NCBI GenBank assembly: GCA_024403585.1
Contig: JAKSRN010000027.1
Coordinates: forward strand, 1 to 12,428
Source of the DNA: Lachnospiraceae bacterium
GTDB taxonomy: Bacteria > Bacillota > Clostridia > Lachnospirales > Lachnospiraceae
DNA: 12,428 bases
Direction: 5' to 3'
Under the pieces are notes generated by a model. That model was not told the origin of the DNA, made no database searches, and worked only from the letters and a program-made list of their open reading frames with translations. Positions 6,052-12,428 of this stretch are shown piece after piece. A program made the position numbers and the translations under genes. Positions within the stretch are counted from its first letter, which is position 1. Every line of letters begins with the position of its first letter.

Positions 6052-7497
6052 TTATTTGATTCCAGCAAGTTTTTTAGCAAGCTCTTTCTTCATTGGAAGG
6101 TTGCCCTGACGAGAGATCATGATTCTCTGAGCCTGTGGAGATCCAGCACCGTGCATAGACTCTGTTCTGTAACCAACAGCAGCTGTACCAAGGCAAAGGT
6201 TCTCGATCAGTCTCATAACTTTCATACGATCCTCTGTAGATACGCTGGAGATACCTCTCAGGTATTTCTCTACCCATGGTCCTGTAACTTCGCCCTTAAG
6301 GTCAGCCTCAGATGGAGCTGTTACGAAGATACCACCTGCGATATCCTCTGCAAGACGAGCGATCTCATATGGGAAACGAGTTACGTTCTGTTTACATACG
6401 TTTGCAAGAAGCAGGTTGATCAGGTAGTTACCGGAAGCTGTTGGAGCACCCTCTGCTGAACATGCAATACCACAGCAGTACAGAGTCTCATTCAGATGCA
6501 TCATCTCGATGAGTTTATCTTTTACATGAGAAGCTTTAGCTGCGCCGTTGTACTCAGCTGCCAGAGCTGTAGCACCGATCAGGACATCACCAACACCAAC
6601 TTTACATCCACCGTAGGACTGTCTGTGGTATCCAGCGAAACGCTCAACCAGCATTCCTGCGAAGTCGTACTCACCATTCATGAAGATTCTGTCGTTTGGA
6701 ACGAATACATGATCAAAGATAACAAGAGCCTCAACTCCGCCGTACTCAGCGTTACCAACGTCAAGAGTTGTGTTCTCAGTTTTTCTTGTATCACAAGACT
6801 GACGTCCGATGATCATCAGGATACCCTCTGTATCTGTTGGTACAGCGAAGGATACTGCATAATCTTTATCGTCTGGTCCCATAGCGATTGTAGGCATTAC
6901 GATAACTTCCTGAGAGTTGATGATACCTGTCTGATGAGCTTTAGCTCCACATACAACGATACCGTCCTCACGTCTCTCAACTACATGCAGGTACAGATCA
7001 GGATCAGCCTGAGCGTGTGGTGCAAGTCCACGATCACCCTTAGGATCTGTCATAGCGCCGTCGATTGTGAAGTCGTTCTCACGGCAGTAGTCCAGGAATT
7101 TTTTGAAGTTCTCATGATATTTTGTACCATATTTCTGGTCGATCTCATAAGTTGTGCTGTACTCAGCGTTACAAGCGTCCATACCTACACATCTCTGGAA
7201 GCAAGCTGCAGTTTTCTGTCCAAGCATTCTCTGCATCTTTACTTTGTTCATAAGATCAGTTGTATGACGATGAATGTTCAGGAAACGGTTGATCTTTGTT
7301 CCATCCTCAAGAGTTACAGTCATAAGATCCTCGTACTCTGGATCCTGTGCATAATCATAAGTTGCTCTTACAGAGTTAAGAGATGGTCTCAGAATTGGGT
7401 TGTCAACTACGTTGTCAACTTTTTTTCCGAACATATAAACCTGAAGGTTCATTTTGCGCATGCTTTCAATATACTGCTCGCCAGTCATTAATGCCAT
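6052..7497 (-). CDS. abfD: 4-hydroxybutyryl-CoA dehydratase / vinylacetyl-CoA delta-isomerase
   Basis: A radical FAD and [4Fe-4S] enzyme that converts 4-hydroxybutyryl-CoA to crotonyl-CoA, entering butyrate formation. The 481-residue product closely resembles Clostridium aminobutyricum AbfD (490 residues) along its length, with a shorter segment near residues 405-420. All cluster ligands are at nearly the same positions: Cys99, Cys103, His291, Cys298, plus Tyr295, Lys299 and Thr190 in AHQTG. The start follows an AAAGGAG site by about 8 bases. It is a single-gene transcript with a good promoter and its own terminator. Two CoA-transferase genes just upstream could load the acid onto CoA. No succinate semialdehyde dehydrogenase or 4-hydroxybutyrate dehydrogenase is in the window, so the source of the substrate is open and a substituted analogue cannot be excluded. 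Confidence 0.9.
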   Translation of the reverse strand: MALMTGEQYIESMRKMNLQVYMFGKKVDNVVDNPILRPSLNSVRATYDYAQDPEYEDLMTVTLEDGTKINRFLNIHRHTTDLMNKVKMQRMLGQKTAACFQRCVGMDACNAEYSTTYEIDQKYGTKYHENFKKFLDYCRENDFTIDGAMTDPKGDRGLAPHAQADPDLYLHVVERREDGIVVCGAKAHQTGIINSQEVIVMPTIAMGPDDKDYAVSFAVPTDTEGILMIIGRQSCDTRKTENTTLDVGNAEYGGVEALVIFDHVFVPNDRIFMNGEYDFAGMLVERFAGYHRQSYGGCKVGVGDVLIGATALAAEYNGAAKASHVKDKLIEMMHLNETLYCCGIACSAEGAPTASGNYLINLLLANVCKQNVTRFPYEIARLAEDIAGGIFVTAPSEADLKGEVTGPWVEKYLRGISSVSTEDRMKVMRLIENLCLGTAAVGYRTESMHGAGSPQAQRIMISRQGNLPMKKELAKKLAGIK

Positions 7498-7602
7498 GAT
7501 TTTGTTCTCCTTTCAAACATTCGTCTGATTCTATCCTTTTTATACGGAACATGCGGATTTGAGGTTAAAAGTCGCTAAAATCCAATGACCCTATATAGTT
7601 CT

Positions 7603-7630
7603 ATTATACTAAAAATCAATGCCATAGCAA
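7603..7630 (-). promoter_or_regulatory. Sigma-A type promoter of the dehydratase gene
   Basis: On the minus strand TTGCTA (7630-7625), 16-base spacer, TATAAT (7608-7603, full consensus). The predicted start near 7596 leaves a leader of about 100 bases. The 336-base gap upstream of the dehydratase holds this promoter and the terminator of the preceding gene; I see no gene in it. Confidence 0.7.
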
Positions 7631-7709
7631 GTGATTTTTTGTACTAAATGGCAAAGATTGTCAGAAAAGCAACAATTTTTTCAAGAATTTCTGACATAGA
7701 CACCATAAA

Positions 7710-7737
7710 AGGGGCTGCGAATTTCTTCGCAGCCCCT
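7710..7737 (-). terminator. Rho-independent terminator after the Pct-like CoA-transferase
   Basis: Perfect 12-bp stem (7710-7721 with 7726-7737) around a TTTC loop, followed on the minus strand by a short T run (TTTATGG). It begins about 97 bases after the gene's stop codon. Confidence 0.82.
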
Positions 7738-7833
7738 CATCAATCAGGCTTTTTTATCAGAATGTTTCCTTGCAATCTCAAACCAACCATCGATAGTCTG
7801 TCGATGGGCCTTCGATCATCCCGGACTATCCTA

Positions 7834-9390
7834 TTATTTTACTTCAATGCCCATAACCTCATCTTTGAAGATTCTCTCATCCATCAGTTTGAGATCCGCA
7901 GCGATCTGTGGTTTGAACTCCATCTGATCCAGAACCTGTGTCTGAAGATCGATACCAGGAGCGATCTCGATCAGAGTAACGCCTTCCGGACGAAGCTCGA
8001 ATACAGCACGCTCTGTTACGTAGAGTACAGGCTGTTTTACTTTGTTTGCATAGTCACCGGAGAATGTGATCTGCTCTACTTTGTTAACGAATTTCTTCTT
8101 AGCACCTTCCTGAGTGATTACAAGTTTGCCGTCAACACAAGCTGTCTTCAGACCTTTAGCTGTCATTGTACCACAGTAAACTACCTTCTTAGCGTTCTGT
8201 GTGATATCGATGAATCCGCCTGCACCTGCAAGACGAATACCGAATTTAGATACGTTCAGATCTCCGTTAGGAGCTGTCTCTGCCAGTCCAAGGAATGCGA
8301 TATCAAGTCCGCCGCCCTGATAGAAGTCGAACTGTACGTTGTGAGGGATGATACACTGAGCGTTAGCTGCTGCACCAAACTGAGTTCCGCCGTAAGGTAC
8401 ACCTGCGATAGAACCAGCCTCTACTGTCAGAGTCATCTCATCAGAGATTCCTTCCTCTGCTGCTACGTTAGCGATCTTCTCAGGAGCACCTGTTCCCAGG
8501 TTAACGATTGCGTTCTTTGGAAGCTCCATAGCTGCACGACGAGCGATGATCTTCTTAGCATCAAGCGGGATTGGTGGAATTGCATCTACAGGGATTCTGA
8601 ACTCACCTGTAACTGCTCCATCGTATGGAGTTCCCAGACACTGAAGGTTATCTTCCTCTGTACCAACTACTACACAGTCAACATAGATGCCAGGGATCGC
8701 AACAAGCTTAGGATCAAGGGATCCACCCTGAACGATCTTCTCAACCTGAACGATTACTTTACCACCGGAGTTTTTAGCTGCCTGTGCCATTGCAGTTACG
8801 TCCAGAGGTCCGATCTCACGATGAACTGTACAGTTACCGTACTCATCACAGTAAGAAGCACGAAGGAATACAACGTTGATTGGGAAAGCTTTGTAGATCA
8901 GTCTCTCCTCGCCAAGGATGTTAACAACCTCAACGATATCCTCTGTTGTTTTGCTGTTCAGTTTTCCACCCTCAATACGTGGATCTGCGAATGTGTTCAG
9001 ACCTACATGAGTGATGGTTCCGATGTTATGAGCAGCGATATCACGATACATATGAGAGATTACACCCTGTGGCAGGTTGTATGCCTCAATTTTATTGTTA
9101 AGAGCCAGCTCTCCAAGTCTTGGAGCACGATCCCAGTGACCGCCGATTACTCTCTTAACCATTCCTTCATGACCATAGTGGTCTCCGCCTGTACCATCAC
9201 GATGTCCCTGGCCAGCTGCGAAGAACAGTGTCAGATCCTTCGGATGTCCTGTCTCCAGGAATCTTTTCTCAATAGCTTTGGAAAGTGTCTCAGGGCATGC
9301 ACAGCTTACAAATCCACCAGTAGCGATGGTGTCGCCATCCATTACTTTTGCAACAGCTTCTTCAGCAGTAACAATAGCTACTTTCTTCAT
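7834..9390 (-). CDS. pct: Propionate/acetate CoA-transferase (Pct/YdiF family)
   Basis: Transfers CoA between short acyl-CoAs (acetyl-, propionyl-, lactyl-, 3-hydroxyacyl- and similar) through a glutamyl-CoA intermediate. The 518-residue product is one fused polypeptide carrying both halves of the family I transferase, as in Clostridium propionicum Pct. Visible: TGGFVSCACPETL near the N-terminus, the catalytic Glu324 in TVEAGSIAGVPYGG at the same number as in Pct, and YQGGGLDIAFLG further on. The start follows an AGGAGG site by 8 bases. It lies 152 bases after the But-like transferase with no terminator between, so co-transcription is likely. Two CoA-transferases of different families side by side suggest different acyl partners, for example one for substrate activation and one for end-product release. 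Acid specificity cannot be read by eye. Confidence 0.9.
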   Translation of the reverse strand: MKKVAIVTAEEAVAKVMDGDTIATGGFVSCACPETLSKAIEKRFLETGHPKDLTLFFAAGQGHRDGTGGDHYGHEGMVKRVIGGHWDRAPRLGELALNNKIEAYNLPQGVISHMYRDIAAHNIGTITHVGLNTFADPRIEGGKLNSKTTEDIVEVVNILGEERLIYKAFPINVVFLRASYCDEYGNCTVHREIGPLDVTAMAQAAKNSGGKVIVQVEKIVQGGSLDPKLVAIPGIYVDCVVVGTEEDNLQCLGTPYDGAVTGEFRIPVDAIPPIPLDAKKIIARRAAMELPKNAIVNLGTGAPEKIANVAAEEGISDEMTLTVEAGSIAGVPYGGTQFGAAANAQCIIPHNVQFDFYQGGGLDIAFLGLAETAPNGDLNVSKFGIRLAGAGGFIDITQNAKKVVYCGTMTAKGLKTACVDGKLVITQEGAKKKFVNKVEQITFSGDYANKVKQPVLYVTERAVFELRPEGVTLIEIAPGIDLQTQVLDQMEFKPQIAADLKLMDERIFKDEVMGIEVK

Positions 9391-9460
9391 CTTAAGTTCC
9401 TCCTACCAAATAAATCTTCCATATTTCTAAAAATGGCGTTCCCATTTCTATTCAAAATTA

Positions 9461-9515
9461 TCTCTTATGTTCAAAGATTTTCTCTTCTGATTCAAAAATT
9501 TCTCTTCAGAAATTT
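9461..9515. repeat. Imperfect pyrimidine-rich 20-base repeats between the two CoA-transferase genes
   Basis: Two successive units (9461-9480 and 9481-9501) share TCTCTT-xTG-TTCAAA-xA-TTT with a one-base insertion; a third, shorter unit starting TCTCTTCAG follows and forms an 8-bp AT-rich inverted repeat (9496-9503 with 9508-9515). In the transcript this is purine-rich (GAAGAGAAA) leader of the pct gene. Function unknown. Confidence 0.45.
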
Positions 9516-9542
9516 CGCTTCTTCTTAAAATCTTCTCAACGA

Positions 9543-10898
9543 TTATCTCTTATTGCTTGCTCTCCAGATCTTCATAGCATCTGCCTGTTTGATGAGTTCA
9601 TCTCTGAAATCAGGATGTGCAATATTGATGATTGCTTCTGCTCTCTGCCAGGTACTTAAACCTTTCAGGTTTGCTTTACCGTACTCAGTTACAAGGAAGT
9701 GTGTATTCGCTCTTGTATCTGTTACGATGGATCCTGTCTCCAGTGTAGGCAGGATTCTGGACTGAAGCTGTCCGTTTCTGTCCTTGAATGTGGAAGAACA
9801 GCAGATAAAGCTCTTACCACCGTTGGACAGGTATGCGCCCATTACGAAATCCAGCTGTCCGCCGGCACCACTGATGTGTTTTACACCTGCAGACTCTGCG
9901 TTGACCTGACCAAAGAGGTCAAGGTTTACTGCATTGTTGATGGACATGAAGTTATCGATCTGAGATACAGTTCTTGCATCATTGACCCAGCCAACAGATG
10001 CACCGTAAATCTCAGGATTACGATCAATATACTCATACAGCTCAGATGATCCTGCAGCAAATGCAAACACCTGTTTTCCAGGAAGAACTGTTTTCTTACG
10101 TCCTGTGATCTTTCCTGCTTTTGCCAGTGCAACATATGCATCCACATACATCTCTGTATGAACACCCAGATCTTTCAGATCAGACTCCGCGATCAGTTTT
10201 CCAACTGCGTTTGGCATTCCGCCGATACCCAGCTGCAGACATGCACCGTCAGGGATCTCCTCAAGGATCAGCTCAGCAACTGCACGATCTACCTCTGACA
10301 TTGGAGCATCTGCTCCGCCCAGAACGCTCATCGGCTCGTTGTTGCCTTCAACGATCATATCAACTTTAGAGATATGAATGCGGCTTGCATCCGGATCTCC
10401 GTATACATATGGACAGTTTTTGTTTACTTCCACGATCACGATATCAGCCATATCGCAGATTGCTTTTGAATGGGATGGACATGGTCCGAAGGAGAAATAT
10501 CCGTGAGCATCCATTGCAGACACGATCATCATAGCGATACGTGGTTTACGTGCGTCATCCATATCATAGTAATATCTTGGAAGCTCAGAGTAACGGATCG
10601 GATTGTAGAAAGAAATACCCTTCTGGATCGCTTTTCTCTCCAGTCCGCCCATATGCCAGGAGTCAAAAGTAAAATGCTCTTTTGCATTCTCAACCTTAAA
10701 GATCTCCGGCTCTCTTAAAAGAACGCCTCCACGAACCTTTACGTCACAGAGTTCGTCTGCTCTTGCAGCAAGTGCAGCATCCAGTGCCATCGGTGTTGTA
10801 GCACACCAGTTATAATCTACCCAGTCACCTGAGTTAACAACTTTCACAGCCTCAGCAGCTGTTGTCAGTTTTTTCTGATATTGCTCTTTAAATGTCAT
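9543..10898 (-). CDS. Butyryl-CoA:acetate CoA-transferase family protein (But/4-hydroxybutyrate CoA-transferase-like)
   Basis: Moves CoA between acyl-CoA and acetate or another acid. The 451-residue product strongly resembles gut But enzymes (as remembered from Roseburia): GDWVDYNW near residues 24-31, SWHMGGLERKA (80-90), IRYSELPRYY (101-110), GIGGMPNAVG (224-233), catalytic Glu249 in VHTEM, GAGGQLDF (344-351) and IAHPDFRDELI near the C-terminus. It looks nearer to But than to AbfT of C. aminobutyricum. The start follows an AAGGAGG site. First gene of a probable two-gene transcript with the Pct-like gene. In a butyrate producer it would release butyrate and make acetyl-CoA; beside a 4-hydroxybutyryl-CoA dehydratase it could equally activate 4-hydroxybutyrate. 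The exact acid pair is undecided. Confidence 0.88.
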   Translation of the reverse strand: MTFKEQYQKKLTTAAEAVKVVNSGDWVDYNWCATTPMALDAALAARADELCDVKVRGGVLLREPEIFKVENAKEHFTFDSWHMGGLERKAIQKGISFYNPIRYSELPRYYYDMDDARKPRIAMMIVSAMDAHGYFSFGPCPSHSKAICDMADIVIVEVNKNCPYVYGDPDASRIHISKVDMIVEGNNEPMSVLGGADAPMSEVDRAVAELILEEIPDGACLQLGIGGMPNAVGKLIAESDLKDLGVHTEMYVDAYVALAKAGKITGRKKTVLPGKQVFAFAAGSSELYEYIDRNPEIYGASVGWVNDARTVSQIDNFMSINNAVNLDLFGQVNAESAGVKHISGAGGQLDFVMGAYLSNGGKSFICCSSTFKDRNGQLQSRILPTLETGSIVTDTRANTHFLVTEYGKANLKGLSTWQRAEAIINIAHPDFRDELIKQADAMKIWRASNKR

Positions 10899-11045
10899 AA
10901 GCCCCTCCTTGTAGAGTCACTATTTTCCTTCTTACATCTTGCCACTTATTTAACGAAATTGCAAGTTTTTTGCATGATTCTGTCCATTAATCCACAAGTT
11001 TTCCCTTAAAATATCAGACAAAATACACATATGTTTTAGAATTGA
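10899..11045 (-). promoter_or_regulatory. AT-rich promoter/leader region of the CoA-transferase operon
   Basis: 147 bases before the But-like gene are AT-rich and must hold its promoter, since a terminator closes the upstream transcript. TTG-type -35 candidates exist but none is paired with a good -10 at 16-18 bases, so I do not place a promoter exactly. A short TGCAA-N5-TTGCA inverted repeat lies at 10960-10974. Confidence 0.35.
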
Positions 11046-11130
11046 CGGAACAAAGTGCGTCTACGGCACACTCTCGCGGCCAATATTTATAAAAGACGCC
11101 ACTTTCCGCTGGATACTTCGTGATGTTCCG
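11046..11130. repeat. Structured intergenic element containing dispersed repeat copy A
   Basis: Copy A of the 44-base dispersed repeat is 11051-11094. It lies inside nested inverted repeats: an outer CGGAAC/GTTCCG stem (11046-11051 with 11125-11130) and an inner 11-bp stem with one bulged base (11052-11062 with 11094-11105). The following 11131-11169 is CG-rich with short AGCGTAGCGTAG repetition. It could be a non-autonomous mobile element remnant or a structured RNA; no ORF explains it. Confidence 0.55.
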
Positions 11131-11169
11131 CGCGCGAAGCGTAGCGTAGCTGCGCATCCTCCCGGAGGG

Positions 11170-11209
11170 TTTTGCTTTATAGGAAATTGGAATTTCCTAT
11201 AAAGCAAAA
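11170..11209. repeat. Perfect 19-bp palindrome
   Basis: TTTTGCTTTATAGGAAATT (11170-11188) and its exact reverse complement (11191-11209) with two bases between. It abuts the transketolase terminator on one side and the CG-rich structured element on the other. It is too AT-rich and lacks a T-tract to be a simple second terminator, and looks like the end of an intergenic repeat element. Confidence 0.8.
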
Positions 11210-11235
11210 AGGGTCATCGCCGAAGCGATGACCCT
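11210..11235 (-). terminator. Rho-independent terminator of the transketolase genes
   Basis: Perfect 11-bp stem (11210-11220 with 11225-11235) with a 4-base loop, followed on the minus strand by TTTTTGCTTT. It lies 37 bases after the stop of the C-terminal transketolase subunit. Confidence 0.9.
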
Positions 11236-11272
11236 CTGTAATCATTGTAATAACCAAACGGTTCTTCAGAGA

Positions 11273-12238
11273 TTATTTACGAGCGATAGCTTTCTTAGCT
11301 GCTGCTACGATATCCTCTGCTAACAGGTTGTACTCTTTCATCAGGAAGTTCTGATCTCCAACCTGTCCGAATCTGTTCTGGATACCAACCATCTCTACCG
11401 GGCAAGCTTTGCCTTTAACGATCTCGTTAGCGATTGCAGAACCAAGACCTGTAGCAACCTGATGGTTCTCAGCTGTAACGATAGCGCCACACTCAGCAAC
11501 TGCTTTAGCGATGCACTCTGTATCAAGTGGTTTCCATGTGAACATATCAATAACGCGAGCGTTGATGCCCTCTGCTGCCAGTGCTTCCTGAGCTTTCAGA
11601 GCCTCGTCAACAAGGATACCGGAAGCGATGATAGCTACATCATTACCCTCTTTCAGAGTAACTGCTTTACCGATTTCGAAATCAGATCCGTCAGCGTAAA
11701 CTGTTGTGAATCCTTTACGGATCAGACGCTGATAAGAAACATTAGGAACATCGTACAGTTTCTTTGTTACAGCGTATGTCTGAGCGTAGTCACATGTATC
11801 AACGATTGTAGCGTTAGGAATGTTCATGTAAAGACCACAATCTTCGAATGGCATATGTGTTCCACCGTTGTAAGCTGCTGTTACACCAGGGTCAGATCCA
11901 ACTACGTGTACAGGAACGAAAGAGTATCCTGCAGCCAGGAAAGCCTGGTCAAATGCACGACGGGAAGAGAAGCATCCGAAAGAATGCATCCATGTGTGGA
12001 AACCTGTTGCTGCGATACCTGCTGCAACGCCCATTCCGTTCTGCTCTGCGATACCAGCATTGAAGGTTCTCTCAGGATAAGCTGAAAGAAGTTTCTTTGT
12101 GTTGATACATCCCATAAGGTCACAGTCAACGAAAGCAACGTCTTTATGATCAGCCATCAGCTCCAGCATAGCATCTACATAAGCGTCACGGTTTGCTCTT
12201 TTATCTTTCTCATGTTTTCCAATTAAAGTAAAACTCAT
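11273..12238 (-). CDS. Transketolase C-terminal subunit (split transketolase)
   Basis: A 321-residue protein holding the pyrimidine-binding and C-terminal domains of a TPP-dependent transketolase; the TPP-diphosphate domain is the neighbouring gene. Visible: catalytic Glu65 in NAGIAEQN, GMGVAAGIAATG (68-79), FxSSRRAFDQ (90-98), THMPFED (127-133) and KPLD further on. Compared with sugar-phosphate transketolases, the usual GEDGPTHQ reads AAYNGGTHM (121-129), and the DLxGST segment reads DLMGCINTKK (40-49). These lie near the substrate channel in known structures and hint at a non-standard donor or acceptor. The start follows a GGGAGG-type site by 8 bases. The N-terminal subunit gene ends 18 bases upstream. 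Split transketolases are common in specialised pathways such as apiose and sulfosugar breakdown. DXP synthase or dihydroxyacetone synthase relatives are less likely. Confidence 0.9.
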   Translation of the reverse strand: MSFTLIGKHEKDKRANRDAYVDAMLELMADHKDVAFVDCDLMGCINTKKLLSAYPERTFNAGIAEQNGMGVAAGIAATGFHTWMHSFGCFSSRRAFDQAFLAAGYSFVPVHVVGSDPGVTAAYNGGTHMPFEDCGLYMNIPNATIVDTCDYAQTYAVTKKLYDVPNVSYQRLIRKGFTTVYADGSDFEIGKAVTLKEGNDVAIIASGILVDEALKAQEALAAEGINARVIDMFTWKPLDTECIAKAVAECGAIVTAENHQVATGLGSAIANEIVKGKACPVEMVGIQNRFGQVGDQNFLMKEYNLLAEDIVAAAKKAIARK

Positions 12239-12256
12239 CTTATTATCCTCCCTTGA

Positions 12257-12428
12257 TTACTCAGCTTTAACCGCAGCGAGAGCCTCTTCAGCAGCTTTGA
12301 TAGCCTCAGCCCACTGATCAGCGTTTGGCTGTGAAGAATGTGCTCCTGAAGGCTCAGCAAATGTAGCACCTTTACCTTTTTTGGTGTTCAGGATAATAGC
12401 AGTTGGTTTCTCTTTTGTCTCATATGCA
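12257..12428 (-). CDS. Transketolase N-terminal subunit (partial, 3' end only)
   Basis: An open frame enters from the window edge and ends in TAA at 12257-12259, giving the last 57 residues of a protein. The text KPTAIILNTKKGKG is the standard transketolase N-subunit segment before the WHG region; where most have WHGxxPN, this one has GAHSSQPNADQW, keeping the His but changing its surroundings. The rest of the gene, including the TPP-binding GDG...N motif, lies beyond 12428. Together with the following gene, 18 bases downstream, it forms a two-subunit enzyme. Confidence 0.9.
   Translation of the reverse strand, partial: AYETKEKPTAIILNTKKGKGATFAEPSGAHSSQPNADQWAEAIKAAEEALAAVKAE

Noticed and set aside
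7792..7830. Second inverted repeat (GATAGTC/GACTATC) just after the pct stop
   Set aside because: Only 7 bp with a long irregular loop and no T-tract; the hairpin at 7710-7737 is the convincing terminator.
7648..9528. 626-codon plus-strand open frame opposite the Pct-like gene, and other long plus-strand frames opposite each minus-strand gene
   Set aside because: Cys/Ser/Leu-rich translations without family resemblance, no ribosome sites, and exact overlap with clear minus-strand genes; they are codon-use shadows.
10960..10974. TGCAA-N5-TTGCA inverted repeat as an operator
   Set aside because: Arms of five bases in AT-rich sequence are expected by chance and match no operator I can name with confidence.
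1..12428. CRISPR arrays, tRNA or rRNA genes, transposases, phage genes
   Set aside because: No regular spaced repeats, RNA gene signatures or mobile-element proteins were seen on either strand.
11273..12428. Sulfoglycolytic transketolase pathway as the explanation of the locus
   Set aside because: No sulfosugar isomerase, sulfoacetaldehyde enzyme or sulfonate exporter is visible, and malic enzyme plus LarA are not explained by it.

Overview
The window looks like an accessory metabolic locus of an anaerobic gut Clostridia species, most likely Lachnospiraceae. The basis is moderate GC, strong AGGAGG-type ribosome sites, and close likeness (from memory of the families) to butyryl-CoA:acetate CoA-transferase, propionate CoA-transferase and 4-hydroxybutyryl-CoA dehydratase of butyrate- and propionate-forming clostridia. 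Every gene I can support is on the minus strand, so transcription runs from high to low coordinates. I found no rRNA, tRNA, CRISPR array, transposase or phage gene.

In transcription order: (1) the end of a split transketolase, with the N-terminal TPP-binding subunit cut by the window edge and the C-terminal subunit complete, closed by a terminator. (2) A 374-base intergenic stretch with a 19-bp palindrome and a structured repeat that recurs upstream of the NifU-like gene. (3) Two CoA-transferases of different families (But-like and Pct-like), closed by a terminator. (4) 4-hydroxybutyryl-CoA dehydratase with its own good promoter and terminator. (5) Two small proteins, a NifU-type Fe-S scaffold and a Cys-rich CGGC protein. 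(6) An archaeal-type (type II) glyceraldehyde-3-phosphate dehydrogenase homologue with its own promoter and terminator. (7) A tight three-gene set: archaeal-type phosphoglycerate kinase homologue, LarA-type nickel racemase, malic enzyme.

The most interesting reading is that (1), (6) and (7) form one undescribed catabolic route and are not duplicate glycolysis. The kinase homologue has lost the Arg of the HxGRP motif that holds the 3-phosphate of 3-phosphoglycerate, and it is co-transcribed with a hydroxy-acid racemase and a malate-consuming enzyme. All of this fits if the GAPDH/PGK pair oxidises malate semialdehyde (a carboxylate analogue of glyceraldehyde 3-phosphate) to D-malate with ATP formation. 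LarA would then convert D-malate to L-malate and malic enzyme would release pyruvate. The aldehyde could come from a transketolase cleaving 2-deoxy-5-keto-D-gluconate, the inositol catabolic intermediate, whose stereochemistry matches what transketolase and GAPDH require. This is inference; the enzyme families and residue changes are directly visible. Modules (3)-(5) look like a CoA-dependent end-product branch to butyrate or propionate-type acids, with Fe-S support for the [4Fe-4S] dehydratase.
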